Shown here in pieces: positions 60,818-64,000 of a DNA stretch of 64,000 nt; position 1 is the first letter of the stretch, and each line of letters begins with the position of its first letter. The translations under genes were made by a program, and so were the position numbers. This DNA is from Apteryx mantelli. Lineage: Eukaryota; Chordata; Aves; Apterygiformes; Apterygidae. The notes under the pieces were generated by a model. It saw only the letters and a list, made by a program, of their open reading frames with translations. It was not told the origin of the DNA and did not search any database. The stretch is taken from contig NC_089978.1 in the NCBI RefSeq assembly GCF_036417845.1, positions 128,308,183 to 128,372,182 on the forward strand, written 5' to 3'.

Positions 60818-61929
60818 CTTAATATGAAACAGAAAAAATAAAAATAGTCATGGAATCACACAGCACATTGCCATTAGCTTTATCTTGAAAGACAGGGGGA
60901 AATTCATCTTCCAGAAGCCCTCTTCCTGCTGCATAAGCAAGGTCTTCAAAACCAGCAATGATTTTTAGCACCATGGCTTTTAACTGTCCAGTTTTCAGTC
61001 TCAGTATTTTCAGAAAATCAGTAATTCAGCATTCAACATTTCTACTTGCTTTTGAAAAAACTTGGTTGCCTGCTCTTTTTTGAAAAAGTCTTGAACACTT
61101 TTTCAAACATATTTATACATGTGCATTAATGTATTAATCATTTCACCGACTCCTGAAATTTAGCCACTTCTGGAACAGAAAATAGAAACTGTTCAACACT
61201 TTAGGACAGGATCTGGAAAGTACCATATCCAAATAAAACAGCATAGAGAATTTGGGTCAGTAAACTATAGTTCGTACAGCTGGACATTGGCCAGGACACC
61301 AGAGTTTTAACATTTCCAGTCTTACAAAAATGACATGGGAGGTTTAGTGACTACAAGAAGCCAGAAACTCTGTTTAATGTATCGAATACGGCAATTCCAG
61401 GTCTCCAGTCCTCTATAAATACTCTGCTGTGGCACTCCTCCATCTCCCTTGCACATGATGATTTCCCATTCTAGCACCCTGACAGAATTATTCAAATGGA
61501 AAAAAAACAGAATTTTAGAAAGATTTTTAACTAACTAAAAACTTTATGCCTCTTTTCCTATACTTAGTATGAAAAATGAATAATATGCTCTTTCTAAAAC
61601 TTTCACCCCAAACCATAACATGATGACAAATACCAAAAGAAATTATGAGTATACATTTACAAAGTTACAGTCTTGTGACTAAAGAGAGAAGTTTGAAAAG
61701 CTACAGAACAAGCCTTTGGAGGTATTGAGGTTCTTTACTTCCCCTGAAAACAGGGTGTGTTATGGCCAAGTCTTCAAAGGCTCTATGTCATGAACTCAGT
61801 CGCAACTGTAGTATCCAGCACAGCACTTTACAACTGTGAGAAAGCTGGAATAGGCCTCTGTATGCAATTGTGGGCCTGGAAAGCTAAAGACAAGGCAAAT
61901 CACAAATGAAGCAAAATGAAGCATCTGTC

Positions 61930-62135
61930 ACCTGAAGACCAAAGAGCTCTTTGCAAATGTTATTTGCTTATGCCCTATGACACCACTGGGATATAAATAC
62001 TTATATCCTCACTTAGAGATCTCAAGCATGGCTTAAGTGATCTGCCTGAAGTCAAATAGAAAAGCAAATGCTAATCAAGAACGGGAATCAAAAGGTCCAA
62101 CTTTCCGGTCCCCTGCTCCACCGTTATTCACCAGC
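61930..62135 (+). mobile_element. MIR/CORE-like ancient SINE fragment
   Basis: Contains aaagagctctttgcaaatgt, acttatatcctcac, ttaagtgatctgcctgaagt and ccggtcccctgctccacc in the order of the old MIR/L2-type consensus. In the 5'-most CCDC80 intron of the window. Confidence 0.6.
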
Positions 62136-63344
62136 AAATAGACAGACTTGAGGTGAACTGATCTGAATTATACAGACAGCAACAGAAAATATTTGTTCAA
62201 GAACTGGGTTATATATTTTGAAAAGATGTGATTTCATTAAACAGTAGGGTATTTTAAATACATTTCTAAACAAGCACAAGCTTCAGGAGCATATTGATCT
62301 GATTCAAATTTTGCATTAGGCCCAATCTCTGTGATAGGTTAAATAAAACTACTAAATTCAAACTTTGTGAAGATGTTTGGATTAGAACCTGACCTTTAGG
62401 TTTCACACCCCAAACCTATTTCTTATAGAAAAAAAAGCATCAAATGTTAAAATTGGTTATACTCATCAAGCTATAGACATAATTTATATGTTTGCACATG
62501 GTTTTACGTGCCTCAGCTGAGAGTTTCATAAACGATTAGAGGCAATGTTATAAACTCCCCATTTTCTCGTGGGTTGCTGGACTTACTAATCAATTATTCA
62601 CTTATTAAAACATCTGTAAATCATACATCAGTACTTCATAAACAATACTTCATAAACAATATTTATCTGTAACTAATGGCAAGTTTGACTTGCCATTAAA
62701 ACATAGAATAAAAGTTCATACTGATGCTTGCAAACAATTCCCTTCCAAAGCAAAATCAGAATGTTCTTACTGGCGTATCTGGAGGTAGAATAATGCAAGA
62801 GATGGTAGTATGAAATGTGATAGAAAACAGCTGTATGGTGCACTACCTTAAACAAACTGACCCATGATACTCTTTTGCTTTAAAAACTGTAGGTATCAGC
62901 ATGAAGATAGCACTCTAGAGTTCCATTGCTGGGATATTTTCTTTCAAAACTTATAATGTAAAGAAGAAAATTAGACTACTAGAGTGATACAGAAAAGAAG
63001 AATGTTTCAGGGGAAAAAAAAAGAGCCACAAGAGCTAGCCTGCTGTGCATACTTGGAGAGGATTTCTAAGGAGAAAAAGAAAGAGTTGATCTGAACACCT
63101 CTCTCTAATTCATTATCTGTCGCTAACCTCCACTGTCATAAATGATGCCTGGGATCAGCGTGAAGAACAACAGAGATGAGACTGTGCTGGTACCTGCCAA
63201 CTCCTCTCTCATTTTGCTGAAAAGGTCACTGAAGGAGTGTGGAAACTTTTTTCATACATTTCTTGCCCAAATAGATAGGTCAGGAAGATGAGTTACTCTT
63301 CACAAATAATTCAAATGAGGTTATAAAGAGGTTCAGCAGTTGTT

Positions 63345-63460
63345 GTAGCAGTACGGTGGCCTAAAATGTTAGGTATTGGCTTTGGTTCTAAGGTAGGTGG
63401 GTTCTAGCCTTTGGCTGGTGTTTAGTTCACTAAATCCCTGCTCCCAAGAGTTGGAAGAAA
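63345..63460 (-). mobile_element. Possible MIR/CORE-like fragment
   Basis: The plus strand shows ggtggcctaaaatgttaggt, aggtgggttctagcctttgg and then ttcactaaatccctgctccc, which loosely follow the 5' to middle part of the same ancient family in reverse orientation. Weak. Confidence 0.3.
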
Positions 63461-64000
63461 AAGATTGCCTGGCTAACCGGATGAAGAGAAGGACACTGCA
63501 CTGACACTCAGCATTTGCCTCATTTCAGTTTGAAACTGAGAAATGCTCTTTGGTTTCAGTATGAGCTGATCTAGGCCAAACAGAGTGTTAATGAATTATC
63601 TTTCACTCACTACATCTGAGTGTGTTTGAAATTTCAGATGAAAAGTCTTTTTTATAGACCTTCTTGTTGCTGTCATTTATATTTCACCAGCACTAAAAGG
63701 CCATGCAAGCAGGAAGGGGAGGGGAGAGGGGCAGGGGGAATAGAAAGACATTTATATTATTTGGACTTTTAAAAAAGCTCAGTATTTGGTGTTTTGGGCA
63801 CAATTTAGGTGACATTTTCATGTATTTGCCAAGGTTCAACCTACACCATTTTAAGTCTCCTGTGCTCAACAAGTTAATTCCTCCTGTCTGAGAATTCAGC
63901 TGTTGTGCACTTGTGTGGTTTTGGGAAAGTTTGGGTGTAGGCTAAGTTTGGAACAGGCTGAAAGAGTATGGTCTGTGTCAGAGTGAATGTATGTTTATTA

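Larger units (their letters stand above)
60818..64000 (-). other. CCDC80 intron running off the right edge
   Basis: AT-rich DNA with MIR-like fragments at 61.9-62.1 kb and possibly 63.3-63.5 kb. I found no further CCDC80 exon; the long 5' coding exon must lie beyond the window. Confidence 0.6.

Noticed and set aside
63121-63220. Possible further CCDC80 exon on the minus strand
   Set aside because: A donor-like AG|GTACCA exists but the reading shows no CCDC80 similarity I could recognise.
1-64000. CRISPR array, prokaryotic operon, tRNA/rRNA gene or endogenous retrovirus
   Set aside because: No regular repeat-spacer pattern, no recognisable tRNA or rRNA sequence, and no LTR pair or retroviral gag/pol/env-like frame noticed; the window is ordinary vertebrate DNA.

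Overview
This window looks like bird nuclear DNA. It is AT-rich, has intron-containing vertebrate genes, one GC-rich CpG island, and CR1 LINE fragments with the tail typical of avian CR1 (the 'agatcatctagtccaacc' type). The species cannot be told. There is no operon, CRISPR array, phage or other prokaryotic system, and I saw no endogenous retrovirus.

Three protein-coding genes are well supported by exon-by-exon reading with consistent splice sites and phases. ATG3 (minus strand, about 11.2-34.8 kb) is complete: 12 coding exons adding up exactly to 314 residues plus stop. SLC35A5 (plus strand) starts in the same CpG island; its six coding exons (36,633-45,415) give 431 residues. CCDC80 (minus strand, 52.5-60.8 kb and beyond) is partial: the last five coding exons (about 271 C-terminal residues) are here and the 5' part lies beyond the right edge. 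The order ATG3-SLC35A5-CCDC80 and their orientations match mammalian 3q13.2 synteny.

Layout: 0-11 kb is gene-poor, with microsatellites, a possible unrecognised terminal exon at 4.1-4.3 kb on the plus strand, and an opposite-strand signal-peptide-like reading frame at 3.3-3.4 kb; BTLA, expected here from mammalian synteny, was not found. 11-35 kb is ATG3, with CR1 fragments in its introns. 34.3-36.1 kb is a CpG island that serves as a head-to-head promoter for ATG3 and SLC35A5, with two palindromic CACGTG sites of CLEAR type and NRF1-like sites. 36-45.7 kb is SLC35A5. 45.7-52.3 kb is the tail-to-tail gap between SLC35A5 and CCDC80. 52.3-64 kb is the CCDC80 3' half, with an old CR1/L3-like LINE and several old MIR-like elements in its introns.

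The genes share a neighbourhood rather than a pathway. ATG3 is the autophagy E2 enzyme that lipidates LC3/GABARAP, SLC35A5 is a nucleotide-sugar-transporter-family membrane protein of the Golgi/ER, and CCDC80 is a secreted matrix protein. The only sequence-level link is the shared ATG3/SLC35A5 promoter. I did not find a convincing new biological system; the best leads are the possible unknown terminal exon, the long T-tract at the ATG3 exon 3 acceptor, and the CACGTG sites in the shared promoter.
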